From: Gammaproteobacteria bacterium
Lineage (GTDB): Bacteria > Pseudomonadota > Gammaproteobacteria > Arenicellales > Arenicellaceae
Direction: 5' to 3'
NCBI GenBank assembly: GCA_013002025.1
Contig: JABDKW010000030.1
Span: forward strand, 1 to 54,117
DNA: 54,117 nt
This document shows positions 26,550 to 35,914 of the stretch, in pieces. The notes below the pieces were generated by a model. The model had not been told where the DNA came from. It did no database searches and worked only from the letters and a program-made list of their open reading frames with translations. Every line of letters begins with the position of its first letter. Within the stretch, counting starts at the first letter, position 1. Position numbers and translations under genes: made by a program.

Positions 26550-27479
26550 CTAACCATTAGCGGCATTGACAATCACACTGGCGGTCATCAAATCCAAATG
26601 TGCGCCGCCGCCATTCTTAAACAGGGTGATGTCGTGGTGGTTCTGCCGACCGCAGGCGCCGCCCACCAACTGATAAAGATCGGCCAGCACATCGTCGGGC
26701 GTGATCACGCCATTCTCAAGCGGAATCTTTAGTTCACCGATATGTTCCAGGGTCGTGTCACGACTGTCGACAAAGATGCGCGCCTTTTTTAGCAAGGCAT
26801 CGTCTGCCTCACGCATGTCGGGGCGAAATGCGCCAATCAAATCGACATGGGTGCCGGGCTGGACCCACTCTCCGGCCAAGATTGGTTCGATGGCCATGGT
26901 GGCGCAACTGATAATATCGGCTTGGCGCGCTGCCGCCGCCGGGTCGACGGTGGCCGAAACCGGAAACCCTTCGCTAGCGAGCCGCTCTGCCAGTTGTTCG
27001 GCACGTGCTGCGTTGCGATTGCACACTTGCACTGACTCAAGTTGCGGAAACAGTTCGCTGTAGGCGCGCACCAGACTTTCGGCCACCGTGCCGGCGCCCA
27101 TAATCAGCAGGTGGCGGCTATCGGGGGGCGCTAGCAGGGTGGCGGCCAGCACAGAATCCGCCGCGGTTTTCCAGTAGGTCACTATATCCGCGTCGATCAC
27201 CGCGTTTGGTTCACCCGTGGTGTCATCAAACACCAACATCGCGCCCTGAATACTGGGCAGGCCGCGCTGCTCGTTGCCCGGCACCACGGTGACTGATTTA
27301 ACGCCAATTCCCAGCCCGTCTATCCAGGCGGCACGGCTTAATAATGAATCAGGCAATCGCTCCAGCAACTGATCAGCAATGTGCGCCGCTTGCCCCTGAT
27401 GTGCGCTGCGCATGGCAGCCACCACGTCTGACCAAACTAGCTTTCCTTTGATGTCAGCCGCGCAGATATGGTTTAGCAT
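26550..27479 (-). CDS. Ornithine cyclodeaminase / mu-crystallin family reductase
   Basis: A 309-residue protein. The family blocks are visible: GIGVKSVTVVPGNEQRGLPS (substrate-binding), GEPNAVIDADIVTYWKTAA and the dinucleotide site LLIMGAGTVAESLVRAYSE. Members include ornithine cyclodeaminase and delta-1-pyrroline-2-carboxylate or ketimine reductases. The partner gene for a betaine/hydroxyproline epimerase suggests the pyrroline-2-carboxylate type, giving proline from a cyclic imine. This is an inference from the pairing and has not been tested. Transcription runs from here into the epimerase gene. Confidence 0.82.
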   Translation of the reverse strand: MLNHICAADIKGKLVWSDVVAAMRSAHQGQAAHIADQLLERLPDSLLSRAAWIDGLGIGVKSVTVVPGNEQRGLPSIQGAMLVFDDTTGEPNAVIDADIVTYWKTAADSVLAATLLAPPDSRHLLIMGAGTVAESLVRAYSELFPQLESVQVCNRNAARAEQLAERLASEGFPVSATVDPAAAARQADIISCATMAIEPILAGEWVQPGTHVDLIGAFRPDMREADDALLKKARIFVDSRDTTLEHIGELKIPLENGVITPDDVLADLYQLVGGACGRQNHHDITLFKNGGGAHLDLMTASVIVNAANG

Positions 27480-27496
27480 GCGAATAAGGGTGAGGC

Positions 27497-28996
27497 CTAA
27501 AAATTTCTTACTTCAAACTGCAGTCCCTGCTCAGCAAACTGATTTTCCAGCAGCGCCTGTTTTCTTGATTCATCGCCGCGAATCATCACATCGAAAAACT
27601 GATGTACTTTACGCCGCTGAATTTCATGCGCGATTTCCGCATTGATTAGATTGAACTGTTGCTGGGGTTCAAAATATCGCGCCTGTGTTCTGCTTTTGTA
27701 TTGCGGCCACCAATAGCCGCCAGAAACGCCAAAGCTGGCGTGGTTGGAATCTTCCAGTAAACCCCAAAATACCGGCTGTGAAGATGATTGGTAAGCTGCG
27801 CGCAAGGCGGGCAGGGGGTTGGCGGGGCTGGGCATCTCGGCGCCCATAGCTTGGGCCATTCCGGCACCAGCACCGATGATTAAGCCATCTTCCGCGCCGC
27901 TTAACAGCATGGTCGGCTTGCTGAGCGTATTTAGCGCAGTTGGGCCATCGGCGGCAAGGATCACCGATTCCGCTCCCGCGGGTTTCAAGGTTTGTTTGGG
28001 CAGACTGCCTCTGACATCGGCCATTACCAGAGGCACTACCGCCACCCCAGCCGTAAAGCGGGGTTCCAATGACAGCGCCGCCAGCGTGGTAGTGCCGCCG
28101 AATGACCGCCCCATCAAGCCAATCTTCGTGAGCGCCAGCCGCCCTGCAAAGCGACCTTGCTGGTTCATGTTATCCAATCGCGCCAGCGTTGCCCGTAAAT
28201 CATTTACCCGCTCTAGTAGCGAATTATCTAAATTAATTAACGCCTGCGGGTTGCTGCGGTCATTGATCAACGGTGTGTAAGTCTGGCCGTACTTTTCTAG
28301 CTTGCCATAGGTGCCATCGGCATTGAGGTAGGGTATGACATCAGCCAGCTTGCTATTCAACGCCGGGTCTTTGCCGGTCATCGAAAACGGTGAGTTGCCA
28401 GTATGTTCCGGCGCGATCACCACATAGCCATGGGCGGCTAAATATTCGCACGCCGTTTCCATATTGTAGCGGCTGCCGGCATCGCCATGCGTCATCACCA
28501 CCACTGGCCAGGGCTGGCTTGATGCCGCCAGCGGCGCATCAATAAAGCTATTGCGCTGACGGTCAAATAATTCGTCAATCGCCTGATCGATCTGTTGTTG
28601 ATCAACCCCTTCCACCACCGTTGTCGGCGTAAGGTGAAAAAACGTGGTTTGGGTCATCATCAGCCGATGAATCTCGCGATCGCCAAACACGTAATCGCCA
28701 TAAGTGGCCAGCCGGTGCTGACCCTGAGCTACCTCTGCGTGAGACACGGGATACCAGATTTCGGTGAGCAGTGAACGCACCCCCACATCAACCCCGGCCA
28801 CACTGTCGTAGGGCCGGCTGTCGTCGTGGATAAAAAACGTGCTGGAACCCACTGCATACGGGGTGTCAGGCACAGCTAACTTCGTAGAATTCGCCTCACC
28901 CAAGCGTAGGCTCTGGCAACCCAACAGGCCGGCCATCAGGAACATCGTTAGGAGCAACTGTTTGGTAGTAATCATATTCAATGGCAGCATCAGCAA
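27497..28996 (-). CDS. Predicted lipoprotein alpha/beta-hydrolase (PAF-acetylhydrolase-like)
   Basis: A 499-residue protein. The N-terminus has a lipoprotein signal, LLLTMFLMAGLLGC, with the lipobox Cys at about residue 27 of the longest form; a start at the later Met (28975) would give a tighter signal. The catalytic core shows the oxyanion region VVVMTHGDAGSRYNMETAC, the nucleophile elbow GLMGRSFGGTTTLA, and a late Asp/His region (MLLSGAEDGLI and SNHASFGVSGGYW). It belongs with platelet-activating-factor acetylhydrolase and dienelactone-hydrolase-type enzymes, which cleave short esters. The natural substrate is unknown. It lies 17 bases upstream of the reductase gene on the same strand, so it may share its transcript. 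Confidence 0.82.
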   Translation of the reverse strand: MLMLPLNMITTKQLLLTMFLMAGLLGCQSLRLGEANSTKLAVPDTPYAVGSSTFFIHDDSRPYDSVAGVDVGVRSLLTEIWYPVSHAEVAQGQHRLATYGDYVFGDREIHRLMMTQTTFFHLTPTTVVEGVDQQQIDQAIDELFDRQRNSFIDAPLAASSQPWPVVVMTHGDAGSRYNMETACEYLAAHGYVVIAPEHTGNSPFSMTGKDPALNSKLADVIPYLNADGTYGKLEKYGQTYTPLINDRSNPQALINLDNSLLERVNDLRATLARLDNMNQQGRFAGRLALTKIGLMGRSFGGTTTLAALSLEPRFTAGVAVVPLVMADVRGSLPKQTLKPAGAESVILAADGPTALNTLSKPTMLLSGAEDGLIIGAGAGMAQAMGAEMPSPANPLPALRAAYQSSSQPVFWGLLEDSNHASFGVSGGYWWPQYKSRTQARYFEPQQQFNLINAEIAHEIQRRKVHQFFDVMIRGDESRKQALLENQFAEQGLQFEVRNF

Positions 28997-29256
28997 CGCG
29001 GATGATTGGGTGGTTGATCAGGAAAATACCACGAATCCGGATAGTTGCGCCTGTTGCAGGGTAAATAAGTAAATAGCAGTTACTGTGCCGATATGTTCAC
29101 AGCCGCAGCATTTTAATTTATGATGTTGTCTGGCGTTGTGCGGCGCGGCGTTAAGCGCCGACCGATGCGGGCATATTTATCCAGTGAAAAACGATAATTA
29201 GCAAACAACCGCAACCACACCAGGCCATAAACCCACCGAGAGAGGAGAGACCTGAT

Positions 29257-31626
29257 ATGCATCGTAGAACCAAACTAAGTTGCGCAATTGCGGCCGCAGT
29301 CGCAGCCGGCGCACCGGGCGCAGCGTCCGCAGCATTGGAAGAGATTGTGGTTACCGCCACCAAGCGAGCCGAGAGCGCGCAAAGTATTCCGGTTACTATT
29401 CAGGCCATCAGTGAGCAATCGCTTAATGATCTGGGGATCGAAAATTTTGAAGACTACATCCGCAACCTTGCAGGCGTCACCTCCGGTGGTCGAGGCCCCG
29501 GCCGCAACGAAATCTTTATTCGTGGCGTGTCTGCCGGTAAAGGTGGTTTGAAAATCGCCGGTGCCATTGGTACTGAACCCAACGTTGCCCTGTATCTGGA
29601 TGAAGCACCGATTTCGCTTGGCGGCCGAAATATTGACCCCTACATTACCGATATTAATCGCGTGGAAGTACTGCCCGGGCCGCAAGGCACTTTATTCGGA
29701 GCCAGTTCTCAGGCCGGTACAGTGCGCCTGATTACCAATAAGCCTGAGTACAACGAGTTTTCCGCCAGCATCAGCGCCAGTTACGGGTCGACCAAAGGTG
29801 GCGATGATTCCAACTCCATCGATGCGCACATCAACTTCCCGATTATCGAGGATAAATTAGCCGGTCGACTGGCAGTGTTTAACGCCAAAGAAGGCGGCTA
29901 CATCGATAGCATTCGCAGCACCAAACAAATCCCTTTGACCAACCCGACCCTGGCATTTTACCAGTCGATTGGTGTCGTGCCGGAGCGCGAGGTGGTTGAT
30001 AACGCGGCCTTTGCCAAAGATAACTTCAATGAAGCGAAATTCACAGGCTACCGCGCCAGTGCTAAATACGCGGTGAATGAGAACTGGGAAGTTCTGGTAT
30101 CTCACTTTAATCAGGAGATTGAGCGCGAGGGTGTTTGGGACTATGACCCGGCCGTGGGCGAATTGAAATCCCAATCGTTTGCACCCGATGAAGGGGTAGA
30201 TGAATTTGATATGACCTCCTGGACCGTAACCGGCCTTGTGGCTGGGTTGGAGGCGGTGTACACCGGCTCCTATCTTGATCGTGAGGTCGTTGAGGTGGCG
30301 GATTATTCAGGCTACGCCAATAGTGGCCCGTTCATTCCCTATTACATCTGCAATTACCCGGTCTACTCCCAGTGTGGAACGCCAAACTTTTTCCTCGACC
30401 AGTTCTATTCGGTTGAGCGCACCACGCACGAGTTGCGATTCAGCACCAATGAAGACAATCGTTGGCGTGCCATTGTCGGCGTATTCAACGACGACACGGA
30501 AACGGTTGAGCGTGGGGACTGGAATTACCCGGCCGCACAGCAATTTGGTTTGGCACCGAATGCACCTATTCCTGGCGCAACAGCTTCCAACCCGAATACG
30601 CGTAAACCAAGCGTGGTGTTCTTTAACGATTTCACGCGCGGTAAAAAAGAAACCTCATTCTTCGGTGAGTTGGCCTACGACATAACCGATCAATGGACCG
30701 CAACCATTGGTTTGCGCCGCTATGATATCGAGCTTTCCCTGGTGGGCAGCTCCAATTTTGCCAACCGTGGGGTGGATGGCCCGTTCGGGCGCAACGTGGA
30801 TGAGATTCTAAGAGATGCCAGCCCGGCGGATTTTCAGGACACCATTGCCAAGTTCAACCTGCAGTACAAAATGAACGACGATGTCTTGCTATACGGTACC
30901 GTGTCCGAAGGTTATCGCCCGGGTGGATTCAACCGCAACGGCGGTGCCAGTCAGGTGCCCGGTGTGGGCCCATTTGTGCCGGACTTCTACGAGTCGGATG
31001 AGGTGTACAATATTGAGTTTGGTTGGAAAACCACCTTGCTGGATGGAACCTGGCGCTTTAACGGCGCCACCTATTTTGTGGAGTGGAACGACATCCAAAT
31101 CGGCACGCTGGACTTTAACGTATCCAACCTTGCCTTTATCAGCAACGCGGCAGACGCCGAGGTGAAAGGCGTCGAGATCGATTCAATCTGGCAAGCCACT
31201 GATAACTTCACCCTGTTCGCAAATCTATCGTACAACGACACCGAGATGACCCGGGTACCGCCAAACATTGTCAGCATTGCGCCGGAAGGTAGCCCGCTGG
31301 CATTGGCGCCGGAGATTCAGTACGTGATCCGCGGCCGCTACGAAACAGAGATGCGAGATGGTATGGCCTTCGGCCAACTCACCATGCAATACACCGACGA
31401 TCAAATCAGCTCGGTGAATGTGGGTGCCCTGTTTGAGCTGGATAGCTATACCACCTTTGACGCCTCCGTCGGATACTCAAAAGATAACTGGTCCGCCACG
31501 TTGTATGCTGAAAACCTGACCGACGAACTGGCTGATTTGTTTATCAGTAACGAAGACGACATTATCAAAACCGTGCCCAATCGACCGCGCTCTATCGGCG
31601 TTCGATTTAAGTACGACTTCGAATAG
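29257..31626 (+). CDS. TonB-dependent outer-membrane receptor
   Basis: A 789-residue protein; GAGAGGAGAGACC precedes the ATG as a good ribosome site. The signal peptide is followed by the plug domain starting LEEIVVTATKRAESAQSIPV (TonB box region) with ENFEDYIRNLAGVTSGG and NRVEVLPGPQGTLFGASSQA. The barrel contains YKMNDDVLLYGTVSEGYRPG and ends NRPRSIGVRFKYDFE. Receptors of this type import large or scarce ligands with energy from TonB-ExbBD. The ligand cannot be predicted. A strong terminator follows at 31686-31716, and a TPR-sulfotransferase gene begins 60 bases later. Confidence 0.95.
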   Translation: MHRRTKLSCAIAAAVAAGAPGAASAALEEIVVTATKRAESAQSIPVTIQAISEQSLNDLGIENFEDYIRNLAGVTSGGRGPGRNEIFIRGVSAGKGGLKIAGAIGTEPNVALYLDEAPISLGGRNIDPYITDINRVEVLPGPQGTLFGASSQAGTVRLITNKPEYNEFSASISASYGSTKGGDDSNSIDAHINFPIIEDKLAGRLAVFNAKEGGYIDSIRSTKQIPLTNPTLAFYQSIGVVPEREVVDNAAFAKDNFNEAKFTGYRASAKYAVNENWEVLVSHFNQEIEREGVWDYDPAVGELKSQSFAPDEGVDEFDMTSWTVTGLVAGLEAVYTGSYLDREVVEVADYSGYANSGPFIPYYICNYPVYSQCGTPNFFLDQFYSVERTTHELRFSTNEDNRWRAIVGVFNDDTETVERGDWNYPAAQQFGLAPNAPIPGATASNPNTRKPSVVFFNDFTRGKKETSFFGELAYDITDQWTATIGLRRYDIELSLVGSSNFANRGVDGPFGRNVDEILRDASPADFQDTIAKFNLQYKMNDDVLLYGTVSEGYRPGGFNRNGGASQVPGVGPFVPDFYESDEVYNIEFGWKTTLLDGTWRFNGATYFVEWNDIQIGTLDFNVSNLAFISNAADAEVKGVEIDSIWQATDNFTLFANLSYNDTEMTRVPPNIVSIAPEGSPLALAPEIQYVIRGRYETEMRDGMAFGQLTMQYTDDQISSVNVGALFELDSYTTFDASVGYSKDNWSATLYAENLTDELADLFISNEDDIIKTVPNRPRSIGVRFKYDFE

Positions 31627-31685
31627 TCGTCGCCTTTCCTGATTGCATAGCAATTGGGATAGCGAGGCCTTAACCGGCAAAAATA

Positions 31686-31716
31686 AAAGGCGCTCTCGGT
31701 TTGAGAGCGCCTTTTT
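31686..31716 (+). terminator. Rho-independent terminator after the TonB receptor gene
   Basis: A ten-base stem AGGCGCTCTC/GAGAGCGCCT with a five-base loop is followed by TTTTT. It lies 60 bases past the receptor stop and just before the sulfotransferase gene, so the latter needs its own promoter or read-through. Confidence 0.9.
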
Positions 31717-31775
31717 CGTATCGCGAAACCGCCGTTTTATTTCTAAAACCGCGGCGCACCAACACACTAGTCTCT

Positions 31776-33773
31776 ATGGCATCAGAACAAGCGCCACCAA
31801 CAACTGACCACCTGCAAATTGCCAAGCAGTATATTCAGGGCAACGATTTGCCCGCGGCCATGCAAGTGTTGCAAACGCTATTGGCGGAAAAGCCGGCGCA
31901 TCGTGATGCCCTCTATTACCTGGCCGTGTGCCAACGCAAAGTGGGTGACCGTAGCGAGGCGCTGACGACGCTCGATCATCTTATTCAAAATCACCCCGAT
32001 TATGGCCGAGCGTTTCAAGAGCGTGGTCACAACTACCTGAGCTTAAATGACCCGGCCAAAGCCGGCGCCGCTTTTCTCAAAGCCGTGGAGCTTAACGATG
32101 CATTGATTGCCAGTTGGCAGGCGCTGGTCTCGTATTTCACTTCAGTTGGCGACCGGCCGGCGGCTGAGCACGCTATGCAGCAGGCTAAAAACCTGAGCGC
32201 ATTGCCGCGAGAAATTCTAACCGTGGCCAGCCTGGTGAATGAGAATAAGTTGTATCTTGCCGAGCAAATTTGCCGACAATATTTGCGCAACGACAAAACC
32301 CACCCGGAGGGCATGCGCCTGCTGGCCGAAATTGGTTCGCGGCTGCAAATTCTGGACGACGCGGAGTTTCTGTTGCAGAGCTGTGTGCAATTTCACCCTG
32401 ACTTTATCAGGGCGCGTATGGACTACGTGCAGGTGTTGCACCGCCGCCAAAAATTTCACGCTGCGCTGGAGCAGGCTCAAGCTCTGGTTGACAAAAACCC
32501 CGCCGAGGCATCGTTTCAAATTATGCTCGCCAACGAACAGCAGGCGGTGGGCAATTTTGACCAAGCCTTAAAACTCTACGACAGCGCTCTCACCACGCAA
32601 CCGGACTTGCACACTGTCTACACCGCTAAAGGCCATGCCCTGAAAACCATCGGCCGCACCGATGAAGCGGTGGCCGCCTATCGTGGCGCATACTCAGTAA
32701 AGAAAGACTTTGGCGACGCATTCTGGAGCCTTGCGAACCTGAAGACCTACCAGTTTACCGAGCAAGAGCTTGCGCAGATGAAACAGCAGGAGGCGCAGCC
32801 AGCTACCGCGGTGGAGGATCGTATCCATCTCTGTTTCGCGCTGGGCAAAGCCTATGAAGATCTCGCTGCCTATGATGAGTCATTTGAGTTTTATGAGCGT
32901 GGCAACCGGCTCAAGCAGGAAGACAGCCGCTACGACCCGGCCAAGTTTGAAGAAGAATTTGCGACTCAGATTGATCTGTTCGACACAGACTTTTTTGAAC
33001 AGAGAGCGGATTACGGGTTTGCCGACCCGGCGCCCATCTTTATTGTTGGTCTGCCGCGCGCGGGCTCTACGCTACTGGAACAAATTCTGGCCTCTCACTC
33101 CGCAGTGGACGGCACTATGGAGCTGGCCAATGTGATTGGTTTAGCGCACCGCCTCAATGGCCGCAAGCGCTTACAGGGCACCCAGCAATACCCGGCGGTG
33201 CTGGCGAACATCCCCAAGGATCAATTTGCGCAATTTGGTGAGAATTTTATTCAAGACACACAATATCACCGCGGTGATGGCGTATTTTTCATTGATAAGA
33301 TGCCGAACAATTTCAGGCATATTGCGTTGATCCAACTGATGCTGCCCAAGGCTAAAATAATCGATGCGCGGCGTGAGCCGATGGCCTGTTGCTTTAGCGG
33401 TTTCAAGCAATTGTTTGCCGAAGGCCAGGAGTTCACCTATGGGCTGGATGTTATCGGCCGCTACTACCGGGGCTATGTGGATTTGATGAACCATTGGGAC
33501 AAGGTACTGCCGGGCAAGGTGCTGCGGGTGCAGCACGAAGACGTAATTGAAGATCTGGAAGGCCAGGTTCGGCGCATTCTGGAGCACTGCCAATTGCCGT
33601 TTGAACAACAATGCGTGGAGTTTCACAAAACAGAGCGCGCCGTGCGCACGCCAAGCTCAGAACAGGTGCGCCAACCCATCTTTAAAAGCGCCATGCAGCA
33701 GTGGACGCACTATCAGGACCATCTGCAGCCGCTCGAAGCGGCGCTAGGGCCGGCCTTGCAGAATTATCGTTAG
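31776..33773 (+). CDS. Tetratricopeptide-repeat sulfotransferase
   Basis: About 665 residues from the ATG at 31776; an upstream in-frame extension to 31701 would run through the terminator and is rejected. Residues 1-370 are TPR units (for example DALYYLAVCQRKVGDRSEAL, ALKLYDSALTTQPDLHTVYT). The C-terminal sulfotransferase domain has the PAPS 5'-phosphosulfate loop IFIVGLPRAGSTLLEQILAS and the 3'-phosphate region after MPNNFRHIALIQLMLPKAKI. It likely sulfates, or acts as a related transferase on, a surface or small-molecule substrate. Genes of this family are often next to TonB-dependent receptors, as here, and the two may act on one pathway. Confidence 0.9.
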   Translation: MASEQAPPTTDHLQIAKQYIQGNDLPAAMQVLQTLLAEKPAHRDALYYLAVCQRKVGDRSEALTTLDHLIQNHPDYGRAFQERGHNYLSLNDPAKAGAAFLKAVELNDALIASWQALVSYFTSVGDRPAAEHAMQQAKNLSALPREILTVASLVNENKLYLAEQICRQYLRNDKTHPEGMRLLAEIGSRLQILDDAEFLLQSCVQFHPDFIRARMDYVQVLHRRQKFHAALEQAQALVDKNPAEASFQIMLANEQQAVGNFDQALKLYDSALTTQPDLHTVYTAKGHALKTIGRTDEAVAAYRGAYSVKKDFGDAFWSLANLKTYQFTEQELAQMKQQEAQPATAVEDRIHLCFALGKAYEDLAAYDESFEFYERGNRLKQEDSRYDPAKFEEEFATQIDLFDTDFFEQRADYGFADPAPIFIVGLPRAGSTLLEQILASHSAVDGTMELANVIGLAHRLNGRKRLQGTQQYPAVLANIPKDQFAQFGENFIQDTQYHRGDGVFFIDKMPNNFRHIALIQLMLPKAKIIDARREPMACCFSGFKQLFAEGQEFTYGLDVIGRYYRGYVDLMNHWDKVLPGKVLRVQHEDVIEDLEGQVRRILEHCQLPFEQQCVEFHKTERAVRTPSSEQVRQPIFKSAMQQWTHYQDHLQPLEAALGPALQNYR

Positions 33774-33793
33774 CAGCCCAGCCGCGGCCTCGA

Positions 33794-34612
33794 TTATTTC
33801 GCGTCGTTTAACGACCAGTCGTAGTGATAGCTGATGCGGCCGTCGAAGTCGGCTAATTGGTCTCGCGCTCCCTCGGAGAGATATTGCGAGATCGTCGCAA
33901 GCATCTGCGCCTCATTGTTGCCGAAGTCTTGCTGATACCAATCGAAAATTTTCGATAGCCGTAGTTTGTTACCGGTCAGTGACCAGCCTCTGGGGCTGGC
34001 GAGGTATTCTCTAGCCGCGCTTTCCAGCAACGCCTCAGTGTTGCTGGCAGTAAAGGCCTGCGCTTGCAGATTAGGGCAGCCGATGCTGGCGCAATTCACC
34101 GCAAAATGAATTCGGTGGTCCTGCCAAATGGGCCGTAAAATTTCATGTTCAATATCGTTCAAGGTCAACGCCTGACCCGCGACGCTAAGCAACTCGTCGT
34201 CCCAGGGGCCTAGCGGCAGCCAGCCCTCGGAAATTTTCTTGATGGATTTAACCGGGTAATTGTCCGCCACCAGCTTTACGGTTAATGCGTTGTAGAGATT
34301 GACCCAGTAGGCGAACTGCTGGCGACGCGGGTAGTCCCGTATATCGATTGCTGCAAGCTGATCTATGTACGCCTGCAGTTCCGGCTTCGCTTGTTTGGCC
34401 AATGCGGCGTAGTCAACCAGAGTCACACCGCTGGTGTCGCTTTGCTGCAAGTATTTGTCCAGCAGGTTCTGCCAGGCACTATGGTCGATGTCGGCGGCGT
34501 TCTGTTCATTACTGGCCCGCCAGAATGATTCCTGTGCGGAGCTGGCGGGCGACCCCACGAGAACAGCAAAAAGAATAAAACACGAGGCCAATAACTTTAA
34601 TTTCATCAACAC
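33794..34612 (-). CDS. DUF547-family exported protein
   Basis: A 272-residue protein with a signal peptide (LLASCFILFAVLVGSPASSA). The DUF547 core is clear: VTLVDYAALAKQAKPELQAY, RQQFAYWVNLYNALTVKLVA, GPWDDELLSVAGQALTLNDI, EHEILRPIWQDHRIHFAVNC and SIGCPNLQ. The conserved Cys and His in HFAVNCASIGCP suggest a papain-like peptidase fold, but no activity is established for the family. It is convergent with the sulfotransferase gene, 20 bases apart. Confidence 0.92.
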   Translation of the reverse strand: MLMKLKLLASCFILFAVLVGSPASSAQESFWRASNEQNAADIDHSAWQNLLDKYLQQSDTSGVTLVDYAALAKQAKPELQAYIDQLAAIDIRDYPRRQQFAYWVNLYNALTVKLVADNYPVKSIKKISEGWLPLGPWDDELLSVAGQALTLNDIEHEILRPIWQDHRIHFAVNCASIGCPNLQAQAFTASNTEALLESAAREYLASPRGWSLTGNKLRLSKIFDWYQQDFGNNEAQMLATISQYLSEGARDQLADFDGRISYHYDWSLNDAK

Positions 34613-34753
34613 AGGAACTGGCGCGATTTAGATAGATTCATTAGCCACATTGTACTATGCGGCTCGTGAATGCATTCTATTGCCATCAGGCTTAATCGAT
34701 ACTGAACGAGATTTACGCAGTAATAGAGGCGGAACCATTCACACGCATGAGCG

Positions 34754-35632
34754 GTGAAACCTTCGCGAATTCCTTTCTTAAAACCACAGCATCATGTAGA
34801 ACAGACTTTTATACTTGTGAGAACCCGAATACTTGCGTTGAAAGTACATGGCACGATGAAAGGCCGAGTTGATAGTATTGCCGATTTCGCACAAAAAGCG
34901 GATAAGAAACTCAGGCATCTGATCCGCAGACCGAAGACATGGGCGCAATATTGCTTGGACAGTGAGAAACCTACTGAGCGATATATATTTCATCATATAC
35001 CCAAGTGCGCAGGTACTTCCGCGGTTGATGCACTCACTAACTGGTTTATTGTGCTCAAGGACTACGCGCCAGGTTGGAGCGAGTCTTCAGATCTGCCAGC
35101 ATACAAGGCGTATTGTGATAACCCGCTGGATTTGGCTAAAATCAAACCGTATCAAATTTTGGTTGGCCATTTTCATGTCGATCAATCTTATCTGCATCAA
35201 CGCTACCCGGAATGGCAAGCGCAGGGCTTTAAACTGATCACTTTTCTACGTGACCCCCTTGCCCTGCAGATATCCCAGTACAAATACGAAATTAAGATGA
35301 AACGAGTCTCGGCTGACGAAATTCTGGAACATCGCCTGATGTTACGACCCAACTGGATTGCAGAACGATTTCCTGTGACTGAATTGAACTATCAGAAGGT
35401 TCTTGACCAATATGCTTTTGTCGGCACGATGGATAACTATCAGGCGGCCTTCAATCGTTTGGCCAGTATGATTGGAAAACCACCGGTAGACCTGAAGAGC
35501 TACAATACGACAAAGAAACGAAGCTTCAATCTCTCAGCAGAATTTATTTCTGAGTTTAAAGATGCAAATTCGTTGGATTACAAACTATATGAGTACGCTC
35601 AAAAGCTGGAATGCGAAGCGGCCAACAGTTAG
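34754..35632 (+). CDS. Sulfotransferase family 2-like protein
   Basis: A 292-residue protein from a GTG at 34754; neither this nor the ATG at 34856 (258 residues) has a good ribosome site, and the fold is intact with either. The PAPS-binding loop is RYIFHHIPKCAGTSAVDAL near residue 75, and GFKLITFLRDPLALQISQYK is the second conserved block (3'-phosphate site). This arrangement fits the family that includes heparan-sulfate and chondroitin sulfotransferases and bacterial relatives acting on glycans. No membrane segment is seen. It is the last core gene before the tRNA. Confidence 0.78.
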   Translation: MKPSRIPFLKPQHHVEQTFILVRTRILALKVHGTMKGRVDSIADFAQKADKKLRHLIRRPKTWAQYCLDSEKPTERYIFHHIPKCAGTSAVDALTNWFIVLKDYAPGWSESSDLPAYKAYCDNPLDLAKIKPYQILVGHFHVDQSYLHQRYPEWQAQGFKLITFLRDPLALQISQYKYEIKMKRVSADEILEHRLMLRPNWIAERFPVTELNYQKVLDQYAFVGTMDNYQAAFNRLASMIGKPPVDLKSYNTTKKRSFNLSAEFISEFKDANSLDYKLYEYAQKLECEAANS

Positions 35633-35804
35633 CACAAAAGAATTCGACGCTGAATCAGATCACGAGACCGGCAGGCGACAGAGCGCAATTACAGCGCTAA
35701 AATTTAGCGCGGCGAGCTTGACTGAACTGCATGCCAAGTGTATTTTCACGCCTCTTCAAAGTCTGGCATTCTTTCCCCTCCCTGGGGGCCAGCATTGCAA
35801 CAAT

Positions 35805-35881
35805 GGCTATGTAGCTCAGCTGGTTAGAGCACAGCATTCATAATGCTGGGGTCGGTGGTTCAAGTCCACCCATAGCCACCA
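35805..35881 (+). tRNA. tRNA-Met (CAT anticodon, elongator type)
   Basis: A 77-base cloverleaf including an encoded CCA. The acceptor stem GGCTATG pairs with CATAGCC; the D-arm is GCTC..GAGC; the anticodon stem CAGCA/TGCTG holds the loop TTCATAA; the T-arm is GGTGG-TTCAAGT-CCACC. The first acceptor pair G1-C72 is normal, so it is not an initiator. The tRNA-Ile2 alternative with CAT is less likely from overall similarity to elongator tRNA-Met. Confidence 0.95.
35857..35881 (+). other. Probable attachment-site half at the tRNA-Met 3' end
   Basis: A tyrosine-integrase gene begins the AT-rich element 34 bases past this tRNA and reads toward it, the standard arrangement for islands that insert into a tRNA 3' end and restore it. 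The core should be part of the T-arm-to-CCA segment. The second copy is not found in the window, so the other end must lie beyond 54117. Confidence 0.55.
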
Positions 35882-35914
35882 TTAAATCAATGACTTAGCG
35901 TTCATTTAATTGGT

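Noticed and set aside
31701-31775. N-terminal extension of the TPR-sulfotransferase
   Set aside because: It begins inside the terminator hairpin; the ATG at 31776 gives a normal start.
35882-35914. ATTAAAT/ATTTAAT pair between the tRNA and the integrase stop
   Set aside because: Seven A/T pairs around a long loop are too weak to call a terminator.
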